Source: Shinella sp032095155 (GTDB lineage: Bacteria > Pseudomonadota > Alphaproteobacteria > Rhizobiales > Rhizobiaceae). From it: a stretch of DNA of 64,000 nt. The notes beneath the pieces are model-generated. The model worked only from the letters and a program-made list of their open reading frames with translations, ran no database searches and was not told where the DNA came from. The position numbers and the translations under genes are program-made. Shown in pieces: positions 36,528 through 44,892 of the stretch; positions within the stretch are counted from its first letter, which is position 1, and every line of letters begins with the position of its first letter. The stretch is from NCBI RefSeq assembly GCF_049199905.1, contig NZ_JBLZPK010000032.1:62001-126000 (forward strand), given 5' to 3'.

Positions 36528-37328
36528 CTAGGCGAGGGCGGCGTGGTAGGCACCGGGCGTATAGCCGTAGCGGCGGGTGAAATTGCGCGTCATATGGCTC
36601 TGGTCGGCAAAGCCTGCTTCGGCCGCGGCTTCGGCGAGCGGCTTTCCCGTCGCGATCAATCGACGGGAAAGCTCGGTGCGGCGCTGGAGCAGGTAGGCGT
36701 GCGGTGTCAGCCCGGTCACGCGGGCGAAGTCACGCACCAGCCGGAAACGGCCAAGCCCGCTTTCTTCCGCAAGGTCTTCAAGGGTGATGGCGGCATCGGG
36801 CATGCTGTCGAGTTTTTCACGGGCACGGGCGACGCCCGATGTTGCGATGCCGGAACGTTTTGCCGGCCGTTCGCGCAGCACGGCTGCCAGCAACAGCAGC
36901 AGCCGTTCCTCGTGGCCAAGCGGCGCGGCCCGAGCATCCAGCAAGGCCGCAAGGGCTGCTGCGGCGAGAGCGCTCACATGCCCGTCCGCCAGAACAGGTG
37001 CATAAAACTCGTCGCGCGGCCGGCCCTCGAAAATATCCTCCGCGGCAGACGCGACGATCTTCGGCTGCAGATACAGCATGCGCCAGGCGCGCGGCGTATC
37101 GCCGATCGGTACACCGTCGTGCACTTCGCCGGGATTGACCGTGATGGTGTTGCCGGCCTCGGCCTCGACCCGGCCGCGTCCGCTCGCCGAGGTCTGCGCG
37201 CCGCGTTCGATCAGGCCGATGCCGTAGGTGTCGTGGCTGTGGCGCGCGAAGGTGTGGCTGCTGTCGGCGACGACGGCCTCGATGCCGTCGATGGCCGTGC
37301 GCAGAATCTGGAAGCGCCCGGCGGCCAT
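36528..37328 (-). CDS. AraC-family transcriptional regulator
   Basis: This 266-residue protein has an N-terminal cupin-like sensing half (FARHSHDTYGIGLIERG near residue 27, GEVHDG) and a C-terminal AraC double helix-turn-helix (ITLEDLAEESGLGRFRLVRDF, then EAAAEAGFADQSHMTRNF and RRYGYTPGAYH as the key parts). It is the likely regulator of the LysE gene downstream or of the GFA gene upstream, which is four bases away in the same direction. The effector is unknown. Confidence 0.9.
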   Translation of the reverse strand: MAAGRFQILRTAIDGIEAVVADSSHTFARHSHDTYGIGLIERGAQTSASGRGRVEAEAGNTITVNPGEVHDGVPIGDTPRAWRMLYLQPKIVASAAEDIFEGRPRDEFYAPVLADGHVSALAAAALAALLDARAAPLGHEERLLLLLAAVLRERPAKRSGIATSGVARAREKLDSMPDAAITLEDLAEESGLGRFRLVRDFARVTGLTPHAYLLQRRTELSRRLIATGKPLAEAAAEAGFADQSHMTRNFTRRYGYTPGAYHAALA

Positions 37329-37332
37329 GCCT

Positions 37333-37737
37333 CTACTCCTGCGGCGTGCCGGGAAGGGCGGTCGTTTCGCCGAACCAGTCGGTGGCGGAGGAACACCAGA
37401 TTTGCCGCGCCGGTCTCAGGTCGGCGCGCTGGTTGATGCTGCCCCAGCGGATGCCCCAGGTCGCCGCGGCCTCTCCCGTTCCCGTCGAGAAAAGCGGTGT
37501 GCCGCATTCGGGACAGAAGGACAGCATGCGTGGGCGGCCGCTTCCGGCGATCTTGGTGTAGATTTTCGGCGAATTGCCGGTCAGGCGCACGGCCTCGCGT
37601 GCTGCCCGCACGGTGACGCGATAGGGCGAGCCAGTCAGCCGCTGGCAATCCGTGCAATGGCAGATCAGCACCGCGCCGGGATCGATCTCGGCCTCGTAGG
37701 TCACGAGGCCGCAATGGCATTGCCCGTCGATGCGCAT
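37333..37737 (-). CDS. GFA-domain (CENP-V/GFA) zinc protein
   Basis: This 134-residue protein has the GFA zinc-binding cysteines: GQCHCG (about residues 5-10), CHCTDCQR (about 27-34) and SFCPECGTPLF (about 75-85). The family includes glutathione-dependent formaldehyde-activating proteins, but most members are of unknown function. I start at MRIDGQCHCG (37735-37737); the open frame continues 15 codons further. It lies four bases before the AraC gene and may share a transcript. Confidence 0.85.
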   Translation of the reverse strand: MRIDGQCHCGLVTYEAEIDPGAVLICHCTDCQRLTGSPYRVTVRAAREAVRLTGNSPKIYTKIAGSGRPRMLSFCPECGTPLFSTGTGEAAATWGIRWGSINQRADLRPARQIWCSSATDWFGETTALPGTPQE

Positions 37738-37791
37738 GAACAGTCCTTCCGCCGTGGGTACGACGGAAGGATAGGGTTTCACGAGCAGGCG

Positions 37792-38703
37792 TCAATGCGC
37801 CGGCTTGATGAAGGTGCCGTTGCGCAGCTCGCGCATCGCCTGTTCCAGCTCGACCTGTGTGTTCATTACGATCGGGCCGTGCCAGGCGACGGGCTCCTGG
37901 ATCGGCTTGCCCGAGACGAGCAGGAAGCGGATGCCCTTTTCGCCGGCCTGCACCGTCACCTCGTCGCCGGTGTCGAACACGACGAGCGTGCGGTTGCCAG
38001 AGAGGTCGCGAATGTTCAGCTCCTCGCCCTGGAACTCCTTCTCCACCTTCACGCCGAACGGTTTCGACGCATCGCGGAACGTGCCGGAACCGGCGAAGAT
38101 ATAGGCGAAGGCCGAGCGGTAGGTATCGACCGGCAGGCGCTTGGTCTTGCCCGGCGGCACGGAGATGTCGAGATAGACGGGCTCGGCGGCGATGCCGTCG
38201 ACCGGGCCGGTCTTGCCCCAGAAACTGCCGGCGATGACACGGGCCACCGTGCCGTCGTCATCGACGACGACGGGGATATCGCCGGATTTGATGTCCTGGT
38301 AGCGCGGCGCGGTCATCTTCAGCGACGAGGGCAGGTTGGCCCAGAGCTGGAAGCCGTGCATCTTGCCGACGAAATCGCCGCGCGGCATTTCCTGGTGCAG
38401 GATGCCGCTGCCGGCGGTCATCCACTGCACGTCGCCCGCACCCATCACGCCGTGATTGCCGAGGCTGTCGCCGTGTTCGACGGAGCCGGCCAGGACATAG
38501 GTGATGGTCTCGATGCCGCGATGCGGATGCCAGGGGAAGCCGCGGATGTAATCCTGCGGATCGTCGTTGCGGAAATCGTCCATCATCAGGAAGGGATCGG
38601 TCATCGACGGATCGCCGAAACCGAAGACGCGGTGCAGTTTCACGCCGGCGCCTTCCATGGCGGGGCGGGCGATGCTTTCGTGTTTGACGGGGCGTATGGA
38701 CAT
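37792..38703 (-). CDS. pirin-family protein
   Basis: This 303-residue bicupin has pirin motifs: FPWHPHRGIETITYVLAG (metal His residues about 57-61), DSLGNHGVMGAGDVQWMTAGSG (key parts GNHG, DVQWMTAG) and ILHQEMP. Bacterial pirins act as quercetinase-like dioxygenases or redox-sensing regulators. The metal site looks intact. It is divergent from a class II amidotransferase gene, with a palindromic candidate operator between them at 38876-38899. Confidence 0.9.
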   Translation of the reverse strand: MSIRPVKHESIARPAMEGAGVKLHRVFGFGDPSMTDPFLMMDDFRNDDPQDYIRGFPWHPHRGIETITYVLAGSVEHGDSLGNHGVMGAGDVQWMTAGSGILHQEMPRGDFVGKMHGFQLWANLPSSLKMTAPRYQDIKSGDIPVVVDDDGTVARVIAGSFWGKTGPVDGIAAEPVYLDISVPPGKTKRLPVDTYRSAFAYIFAGSGTFRDASKPFGVKVEKEFQGEELNIRDLSGNRTLVVFDTGDEVTVQAGEKGIRFLLVSGKPIQEPVAWHGPIVMNTQVELEQAMRELRNGTFIKPAH

Positions 38704-38875
38704 GGGGAAGTCCTTTCGTTTGGGGTGTTGAAGCCTTTATACGCCGCACCCATCGTTCACGAAATCTGGCGGGCGCAGAACGGACTGTTCACAAAATCCT
38801 GTTCCGCCGGAAACTGCCGCTTGAGACGCCTGCCATCACAATGACACGCATGGTTTCGCCGCGTTTACATTCGTT

Positions 38876-38899
38876 AACGCAATTTTACCCATTTGCGTT
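38876..38899. promoter_or_regulatory. inverted repeat between pirin and amidotransferase genes
   Basis: AACGCAA (38876-38882) and TTGCGTT (38893-38899) are perfect inverted arms with a 10-base AT-rich spacer, 78 bases before the amidotransferase start. This is the size of a dimeric repressor site. The cognate regulator is unknown. Confidence 0.4.
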
Positions 38900-38976
38900 G
38901 AAAATCCGGGCAGTGCCATGGTTAATGCGTCGTATCTCACACCGGTTCGCACCGGTCCAAACAAGCGGGAAATGTC

Positions 38977-39798
38977 ATGTGCCGTTGGGCAGCCTATCGC
39001 GGAGAGCCGCTTTTCCTTGAGGAACTGGTGTCCTCGCCTGCGCACTCGCTGATCGAACAATCCCACTGCGCCACCCGCGCCAAGACGGCCACCAATGGCG
39101 ACGGCTTCGGCATCGCCTGGTATGGCGAACGCCCGGAGCCCGGCCGTTACCGCGATATCCTGCCCGCCTGGTCCGACTGCAACCTGCGCAGCATCGCAAG
39201 CCAGGTCCGCTCGCCGCTGTTCCTCGCCCATGTGCGCGCGGCGACCGGCGGCGGCACGCGGCGCGACAATTGCCATCCCTTCGTGCACGGCATCTGGTCC
39301 TTCATGCACAATGGCCAGATCGCCGATTTCGAGCATCTGCGCCGGCCGCTCGAAACCATGCTCGACAACGACCTCTATCACGCCCGCACCGGCTCGACGG
39401 ATTCCGAACTTCTGTTCCTGCTGGCGCTGCAATTCGGCCTGGCGCGCGATCCGCTCGGCGCCATGGCCGAGACTATCGCCTTCGTCGAGCGTCTCGCGGC
39501 GCATCTGGAACGTCACGTGCTGGTGCGCTTCACCGCCGCCTTCACCGATGGCAAGCAGCTCTATGCCGTGCGCTATGCGACGGACTACAAGGCCCCGACG
39601 CTGTATGCCGCGCCGATGGGCGAGACGGGCGGTTACTGTCTCGTCTCCGAGCCCTTGAACGACGATACGGAAGCCTGGGTGGAAATCCCCGATGGCAGCG
39701 CCGTCGTGCTGGGCGAAAACGGCGTCGATGTGCGCATCTTCTCGCCCGCCGGCCGCCCGGCCAGCGCCATGGACGCCAGAATCAGCCTCGTCAAATAA
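38977..39798 (+). CDS. class II glutamine amidotransferase (YafJ/EgtC-like)
   Basis: This 273-residue Ntn-type amidotransferase begins MCRWAAYRG, so Cys2 becomes the N-terminal nucleophile after Met removal. Further conserved parts are NGDGFGIAWYG, LFLAHVRAATGG and FVHGIWSFMHNGQI, all of the GATase_4/YafJ group. It would hydrolyse glutamine or a gamma-glutamyl compound; EgtC-like ergothioneine hydrolase is possible but no egt genes are near. The 3' end overlaps coaBC, on the other strand, by eight bases. Confidence 0.87.
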   Translation: MCRWAAYRGEPLFLEELVSSPAHSLIEQSHCATRAKTATNGDGFGIAWYGERPEPGRYRDILPAWSDCNLRSIASQVRSPLFLAHVRAATGGGTRRDNCHPFVHGIWSFMHNGQIADFEHLRRPLETMLDNDLYHARTGSTDSELLFLLALQFGLARDPLGAMAETIAFVERLAAHLERHVLVRFTAAFTDGKQLYAVRYATDYKAPTLYAAPMGETGGYCLVSEPLNDDTEAWVEIPDGSAVVLGENGVDVRIFSPAGRPASAMDARISLVK

Positions 39799-40996
39799 GC
39801 CGGTCGGCAATCCAGCCGGCGAGGCCGTCCGCCACGTCGTCCTTGGAGAGTTCAGGCCAGGCCTCGATGCCCTCGGCCGTGATGAGCTTCACGCTGTTGC
39901 GCGTGCCGCCCATGATGCCGGTTTCCGGCGAGACGTCATTGGCGACGATCAGGTCCGCGCCCTTCTTCTGAAGCTTGACACGGCCGTTGCTCTCGACGTC
40001 CTGTGTTTCGGCCGCAAAACCGACGACGACCTTCGGGCGCTTGTCGCTGTGGCCGACGGTCTTCAGGATATCGGGATTTTCCGTAAGCATCAGCGGCGGC
40101 GGGCCTTCGCCCGGCTGTTTCTTGATCTTTTCATTGTTCGGCGTGGCCACGCGCCAGTCGGCGACGGCGGCGACCATCACGGCGATATCGGCGGGCAGGC
40201 TGACCAGCACGGCGTCCAGCATCTCGGCTGCCTGCTCGACATGGATAACCTTCACGCCCTTGGGATCGGGAATCGTGACCGGGCCGGAAACGAGCGTCAC
40301 GTCCGCACCAAGCCGGGCAAGGGCTGCAGCAATGGCATGGCCCTGCCGGCCGGAGGAGCGGTTGGCGATGTAGCGCACGGGGTCGATCGGCTCATGCGTC
40401 GGGCCTGATGTGACCACGGCCGTGCGACCGGCGAGCGGCTTTGCGCCGCCATCGAGCAGGCGCTCTACCGCCGCGACGATCTCCAGCGGCTCCGCCATGC
40501 GCCCGAATCCGGCTTCGCCGCTTTCCGCCATCTCGCCGGCATTGGGGCCGATGAAGGCGATGCCATCCTTGCGCAGCGTCTCGACATTGCGGCGGGTTGC
40601 GGTATGCGCCCACATTTTCGGGTTCATGGCCGGGGCGACCAGCACCGGGCGGTCGGTGGCCAGAAGCACGGTGGAGGCAAGGTCGTCGGCAAGGCCGTTC
40701 GCCATCTTTGCCATCAGGTCGGCGGTGGCCGGCGCGACGACGATCAGGTCGCAATCGCGCGCCAGCCGGATATGCCCGATATCCTGCTCGTCCTCGCGGG
40801 AAAACAGCTCCGTATAGACATGGCCCGACGACAGCGCGCCGACGGCAAGCGGCGTCACGAATTGCTGCGCGCCCGCGGTCATGACGGGCCGCACCTCCGC
40901 GCCGCGTTCGCGCAGCCGGCGGATGAGGTCGAGGCTTTTATAGGCGGCGATGCCGCCGGAGATGACGAGAAGGATGCGTTTTCCTGCAAGCGGCAT
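39791..40996 (-). CDS. coaBC: CoaBC, phosphopantothenoylcysteine synthetase/decarboxylase
   Basis: This bifunctional 401-residue enzyme makes 4'-phosphopantetheine from phosphopantothenate and cysteine. The CoaC half (residues 1-180) has VISGGIAAYK, catalytic H75 in GHIRLAR and N125 in APAMNPKM; the flap usually carrying Cys158 reads GEMAESGEAGFGRM, with Glu158 in its place. The CoaB half shows SGPTHEPIDPVRYIANRSSG and KKQPGEGPP. I start at MPLAGKR, nine codons into the open frame. The missing cysteine is the main oddity. Confidence 0.93.
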   Translation of the reverse strand: MPLAGKRILLVISGGIAAYKSLDLIRRLRERGAEVRPVMTAGAQQFVTPLAVGALSSGHVYTELFSREDEQDIGHIRLARDCDLIVVAPATADLMAKMANGLADDLASTVLLATDRPVLVAPAMNPKMWAHTATRRNVETLRKDGIAFIGPNAGEMAESGEAGFGRMAEPLEIVAAVERLLDGGAKPLAGRTAVVTSGPTHEPIDPVRYIANRSSGRQGHAIAAALARLGADVTLVSGPVTIPDPKGVKVIHVEQAAEMLDAVLVSLPADIAVMVAAVADWRVATPNNEKIKKQPGEGPPPLMLTENPDILKTVGHSDKRPKVVVGFAAETQDVESNGRVKLQKKGADLIVANDVSPETGIMGGTRNSVKLITAEGIEAWPELSKDDVADGLAGWIADRLI

Positions 40997-41124
40997 GGCG
41001 GGTCCCGGGCTCAAGAGGCGCAAGACCGCCCCCGGAGAGGACGGTCATCCCGTCCTACCCCGTTGCCGCGGCATTTCCAAGTCTTAGCCGTCGCCGAAGC
41101 GGTGCCGCTTCGGCTGGAAAGGCC

Positions 41125-41352
41125 CTAATGGCAGACCTTCACCTTCTTGATGATGAGGTTGCCGTAATAGTCGTATTTCTTGATCTTCTTCCAGAAACAT
41201 TTCGGTTTGTGACCGTAGTAGTGGGTGACGAGCTCGACGGCACCGGCGGTCTGGAGACCTGATCCGTCCGGCATCCTGCCGGCAAAGGCGGGTGCGGCGA
41301 AGCTGCTGAAAGACAAGGCGGCAATGGCGGAAACAAACATGATCTTGCGCAT
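41125..41352 (-). CDS. small secreted lysine/tyrosine-rich protein
   Basis: This 75-residue precursor has a clear Sec signal (MRKIMFVSAIAALSFSSFA, cleaved near residue 24, AFA) and a 51-residue mature part rich in Lys, Tyr and Gly with two Cys (KCFWKK and the last-but-one residue in KVKVCH). A disulfide is possible. I know no named family. I start at the ATG at 41350-41352 with GGGGA upstream; the open frame extends 14 codons more. It lies 128 bases upstream of coaBC in the same direction. Confidence 0.65.
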   Translation of the reverse strand: MRKIMFVSAIAALSFSSFAAPAFAGRMPDGSGLQTAGAVELVTHYYGHKPKCFWKKIKKYDYYGNLIIKKVKVCH

Positions 41353-41487
41353 GGGACGCTCCCCTTTTGGCCCCTGGAGAATACGGTCTTGCACTGCACT
41401 GCGCCGGTTGTTCCGGCCTTGCTAAAGTAACACCTTCGCGCGTTGCCGCAAGCCATCGCGACGGGCCAAGACGGGGTGCTTACGCCT

Positions 41488-42291
41488 TCAGGCGCCTTCG
41501 TCGGGAATGTTGAGCACGTGGCCGCAGGCCTTGCAGTGCACGGCATCGGTATCGTGGCGCGACAGGCCACATTCGGGGCAGGGGAAGGTCACCTTGTAGG
41601 GCCGGACGATGGCCTGTGCGAGGCGCACGAAAAGCGAGATGCCGACGATCATCGTGATGATCGAGGTGAGCTTTCCAAGCGTGCCGGGCAGCGTTATGTC
41701 GCCGAAACCGGTCGTCGTAACCGTCGCGACGGAGAAGTAGAGCGCATCGACGAAACCTTCAAAACCACCGGCGCCGTAGAAGAAGTTGGCATAGACGAAG
41801 CCTGTGACGAGGAAGAGGAAGACGAGAAAATTCACGCAGGCCTGGATGACGTCTTCCAGATAGCCATAACCGGTGCGGCGCAAAACCACCGTCACCAGCT
41901 TGCTCTGGCTGATCGCCCAGATGCGCAGGACGCGCAGGAACGCGAAATTGTGCAGATGGCTGGGAAACAGCAGCGTGCCGAGAATGACGATGTCCACCCA
42001 GGTCATCGGCCGAAGCAGCCAGTAGCGCAGGTTCGGCGCAATCAGCGCCCGCGCAGCAAGCTCAAAGGCGATGACAGCTGCAATCGCATAGTCGACGATG
42101 ACATAGGCCGAGCCGGTGCGCAGGTAGGGCCCGGCGATGAAGAAAACCAGCACGGCGATATCGATGAACAGCATCGCCAGCTGAAACCGCACGGCCTCCC
42201 GGTCCCGCCCGAAATAAAGCCCGCGCAACTGCCGGCGCGCCCGTTCGAGAAAGGGTCGCGGTTCGGTCAAGCTCAGTGGTTCGTCGGTCAT
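41488..42291 (-). CDS. six-TM potassium channel with C-terminal zinc ribbon
   Basis: This 267-residue membrane protein has about five hydrophobic helices plus a pore loop with the selectivity filter TTTGFGD at 192-198. Its fourth segment (FLRVLRIWAI) has two arginines, fewer than a voltage sensor. After the last helix (about residue 229) comes a zinc ribbon with Cys238, Cys241, Cys253 and Cys256 (CPEC and CKAC). It should conduct K+ across the inner membrane; the ribbon may be a regulatory or assembly domain. It lies 37 bases downstream of ubiB. Confidence 0.85.
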   Translation of the reverse strand: MTDEPLSLTEPRPFLERARRQLRGLYFGRDREAVRFQLAMLFIDIAVLVFFIAGPYLRTGSAYVIVDYAIAAVIAFELAARALIAPNLRYWLLRPMTWVDIVILGTLLFPSHLHNFAFLRVLRIWAISQSKLVTVVLRRTGYGYLEDVIQACVNFLVFLFLVTGFVYANFFYGAGGFEGFVDALYFSVATVTTTGFGDITLPGTLGKLTSIITMIVGISLFVRLAQAIVRPYKVTFPCPECGLSRHDTDAVHCKACGHVLNIPDEGA

Positions 42292-42328
42292 GGCGGAAAG
42301 ACTAGCGCCGGGGCGGTGCCGGTCAAGC

Positions 42329-43903
42329 TCAGCCGAGCGTCCAGGCGATATAGACGAGCGTTGCGGCAATGACCCAGAGCGCGATGCGGCCCGAACGGGC
42401 GTGGCGGGCTTCCGAGCGGCCGATGGCCTCGGCGGTGTCCGCATCGAAACGCAGACCCTTTTCGGCCATCGACGTCAGGTCCTGCGAGAGCTTTTCCGTC
42501 TTGGCGGCGATCTCGGGGGCGGCTTCGGCGAGACGCAGCGCGGCGTGGGCGGCGTCGCGCAGGTCTGTCAGCAGGCGTTTCGGGCCGAGATTGTCGCGGA
42601 TCCAATCGCCGACGACGCCTTCGGAGGCCTTCCACATGTTGAAGCGGGGGTTCAGCGTGCGCGACACGCCTTCCACGACGACCATGGTCTTCTGCAGCAT
42701 GACGAGCTCGGTGCGGGTCTCCATGTCGAAGAGTTCCGTCACCTCGAAGAGCAGGGTGAGGAGCTTGGCCATGGAGATCGTTTCGGCCGGCTGGCCATGG
42801 ATCGGCTCGCCGATGGCGCGGATCGCCTGGGCGAAGCTTGCGGTATCGTGGTGCGAGGGCACGTAGCCAGCCTCGAAATGCACGTCGGCGACGCGCTGGT
42901 AATCGCGCGTGATGAAGCCGTAGAGGATTTCGGCGAGGAAGCGGCGCTCCTTCTTGCCGAGCCGCCCGACAATGCCCATGTCGACCGCGACGACGACGCC
43001 CTGAGGATCGACGAAAAGGTTGCCCTGGTGCATGTCGGCATGGAAGAAGCCGTCGCGCAGCGTGTGGCGCAGGAAGGACTGGATGAGCGTGTCGGCGAGC
43101 GCGTTCAGGTCGTGGCCGGCGGCGCGCAGGCCCTCGACATCCGACATCTTGATGCCGTCGATCCACTCCATCGTAACGACGTCGCGGCCGGTGCGCTCCC
43201 AGTCGACCTTTGGCACGCGGAAGCCGGGATCGTCCTTGGTATTCTCGCCGAGTTCGGATAGGGCTGCCGCCTCAAGGCGCAGATCCATCTCGATCTTGGT
43301 CGTCTGTTCCAGCGTGCGCGTCACCTCGACGGGTTTCAGCCGGCGCGTGTTGGGCAGGATCTTTTCCTGAAGGCGGGCGGCCGCATACATGGCTTCGAGG
43401 TCATGCGCGAAGCGTTGGCGCACGCCGGGGCGGATGACCTTCACCGCCACCTTCCGCTCGCCATCGGCATCGCGCACCGTTGCAGGATGGACCTGGGCGA
43501 TGGAGGCGGCGGCGACCGGATCGCCGAAATCCACATAGAGATCGTCGAGCGTGCGGCCGAGCGAGCCCTCGACGGTGGCGACGGCCGCTTCCCGTGGGAA
43601 GGTGGCCATACGGTCCTGCAAAGCGGAAAGCTCGACCGCAATCTCGGCGCCGACGACGTCGGGACGTGTCGCCAGGAACTGACCCATCTTCACATAGGAG
43701 GGGCCGAGGCGCTCGATGGCGCGGGCCAGCCGGTCGCCGCGGTCTTCGCGCGACGCCTTGCGGCGCTCCAAAAGGCCGGCGAGTGCATGCGCGGTGCGGG
43801 CAAGCGGCGGCATGCCCTCAGTCGGCAGCGCCGAGACGACGCCCTCGCGCACGAGAACCCAGCCCACCCGGGCAAGGCGAAGATAGGCGCCGATCATACT
43901 CAT
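42329..43903 (-). CDS. ubiB: UbiB-family kinase-like protein for ubiquinone synthesis
   Basis: UbiB is an ABC1/ADCK atypical kinase-like protein that supports ubiquinone biosynthesis from the inner membrane. This 524-residue protein has the KxGQ motif YVKMGQFLATRPDVV (near residue 72), the alanine-rich nucleotide loop PVAAASIAQVHP, EWIDGIKMSD, FFHADMHQGNLFVD and two C-terminal hydrophobic segments. It follows ubiE by 37 bases in the same direction, the conserved rhizobial ubiE-ubiB pair. Older annotations call it a 2-polyprenylphenol hydroxylase, which is not supported. Confidence 0.93.
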   Translation of the reverse strand: MSMIGAYLRLARVGWVLVREGVVSALPTEGMPPLARTAHALAGLLERRKASREDRGDRLARAIERLGPSYVKMGQFLATRPDVVGAEIAVELSALQDRMATFPREAAVATVEGSLGRTLDDLYVDFGDPVAAASIAQVHPATVRDADGERKVAVKVIRPGVRQRFAHDLEAMYAAARLQEKILPNTRRLKPVEVTRTLEQTTKIEMDLRLEAAALSELGENTKDDPGFRVPKVDWERTGRDVVTMEWIDGIKMSDVEGLRAAGHDLNALADTLIQSFLRHTLRDGFFHADMHQGNLFVDPQGVVVAVDMGIVGRLGKKERRFLAEILYGFITRDYQRVADVHFEAGYVPSHHDTASFAQAIRAIGEPIHGQPAETISMAKLLTLLFEVTELFDMETRTELVMLQKTMVVVEGVSRTLNPRFNMWKASEGVVGDWIRDNLGPKRLLTDLRDAAHAALRLAEAAPEIAAKTEKLSQDLTSMAEKGLRFDADTAEAIGRSEARHARSGRIALWVIAATLVYIAWTLG

Positions 43904-43940
43904 GCGGGGCGATACTGTCTGGAGGAGAGGCGGGCCATGC

Positions 43941-44717
43941 TCAGAGCTTCCAGCCCCAATGCAGCGCGGCGATGCCGCCCGTGTAGTTGGTATAGTTCAC
44001 GCGCGAAAAACCGGCGGTGCGGATCATCGCGGCGAAGTCTTGCTGGTTGGGGAACTTGCGGATCGATTCCACGAGATACTGGTAGGGTTCGGCGTCGCCG
44101 GTGATCATCTTGCCGAATTGCGGGATCGCGTTGAACGACCAGGCGTCATAGACCTTGTCGAGCAGCGGCATCTCCACTTCGGAAAATTCCAGCACCAGCA
44201 GGCGCCCGCCGCGCTTCAGCACGCGATAGGCTTCCGACAGCGCGACATCAATGCGCGGCACGTTGCGGATGCCGAAGGCGATCGTATAGGCGTCGAAGCT
44301 GTTTGCCTCGAAAGGCAGGTCTTCGGCATTGGCCTCGACGAAGTCGAGATTGGCGGAGAGCCCCTTCTTCGCCGCCCGGTCGGCGCCGACGCCGAGCATC
44401 GAGCCGTTGATGTCGAGCACGGTGGAATGCGCCAGCCTGTCGGAGGCTTCGATGATGCGGAAGGCGATGTCGCCGGTGCCACCGGCAACGTCCAATGTCT
44501 TGTAGGAGGCGTCTTTGCGCGGGTTAAGGCTTGCGATCATCGCGTCCTTCCAGGCCCGGTGCAGGCCGGCGGACATGACGTCGTTCATGATATCGTAGCG
44601 CTTGGCGACCTTGTGGAAGACGTCGTTGACCAGCGCCTGCTTTTCGCCTTCGCGAACCTCGCGAAAGCCGTAGGAGGTTGCCATGCCGCCGTCCGCGGAT
44701 GTGCGCTGTTCCGTCAT
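43941..44717 (-). CDS. ubiE: UbiE, demethylmenaquinone/ubiquinone C-methyltransferase
   Basis: UbiE methylates C2 of the ubiquinone precursor (and demethylmenaquinone where present). The 258-residue product has RYDIMNDVMSAGLHRAWK (about residues 42-59), SAM motif I LDVAGGTGDIAFR and the YTIAFGIRNV segment. I start at MTEQRTSADGG (44715-44717), since that length equals rhizobial UbiE; the longest frame adds 46 residues overlapping the upstream promoter. It is divergent from mutM. Confidence 0.94.
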   Translation of the reverse strand: MTEQRTSADGGMATSYGFREVREGEKQALVNDVFHKVAKRYDIMNDVMSAGLHRAWKDAMIASLNPRKDASYKTLDVAGGTGDIAFRIIEASDRLAHSTVLDINGSMLGVGADRAAKKGLSANLDFVEANAEDLPFEANSFDAYTIAFGIRNVPRIDVALSEAYRVLKRGGRLLVLEFSEVEMPLLDKVYDAWSFNAIPQFGKMITGDAEPYQYLVESIRKFPNQQDFAAMIRTAGFSRVNYTNYTGGIAALHWGWKL

Positions 44718-44892
44718 CGTCGTCTCCATGGGCCGGTCTGTCGCAGCTCTATCGCCACTTAGACCATAGCGATTTGGCTTTGGCCGCGCTATCTGAACGC
44801 TTCGCCGGGTATATAGGACATAGATTGCCGAGAGGGAAATGCCGGAGCGCGGCAAATGCGCCCAAGGTTAAAGCCCGTTCAAGGAGACGAAC

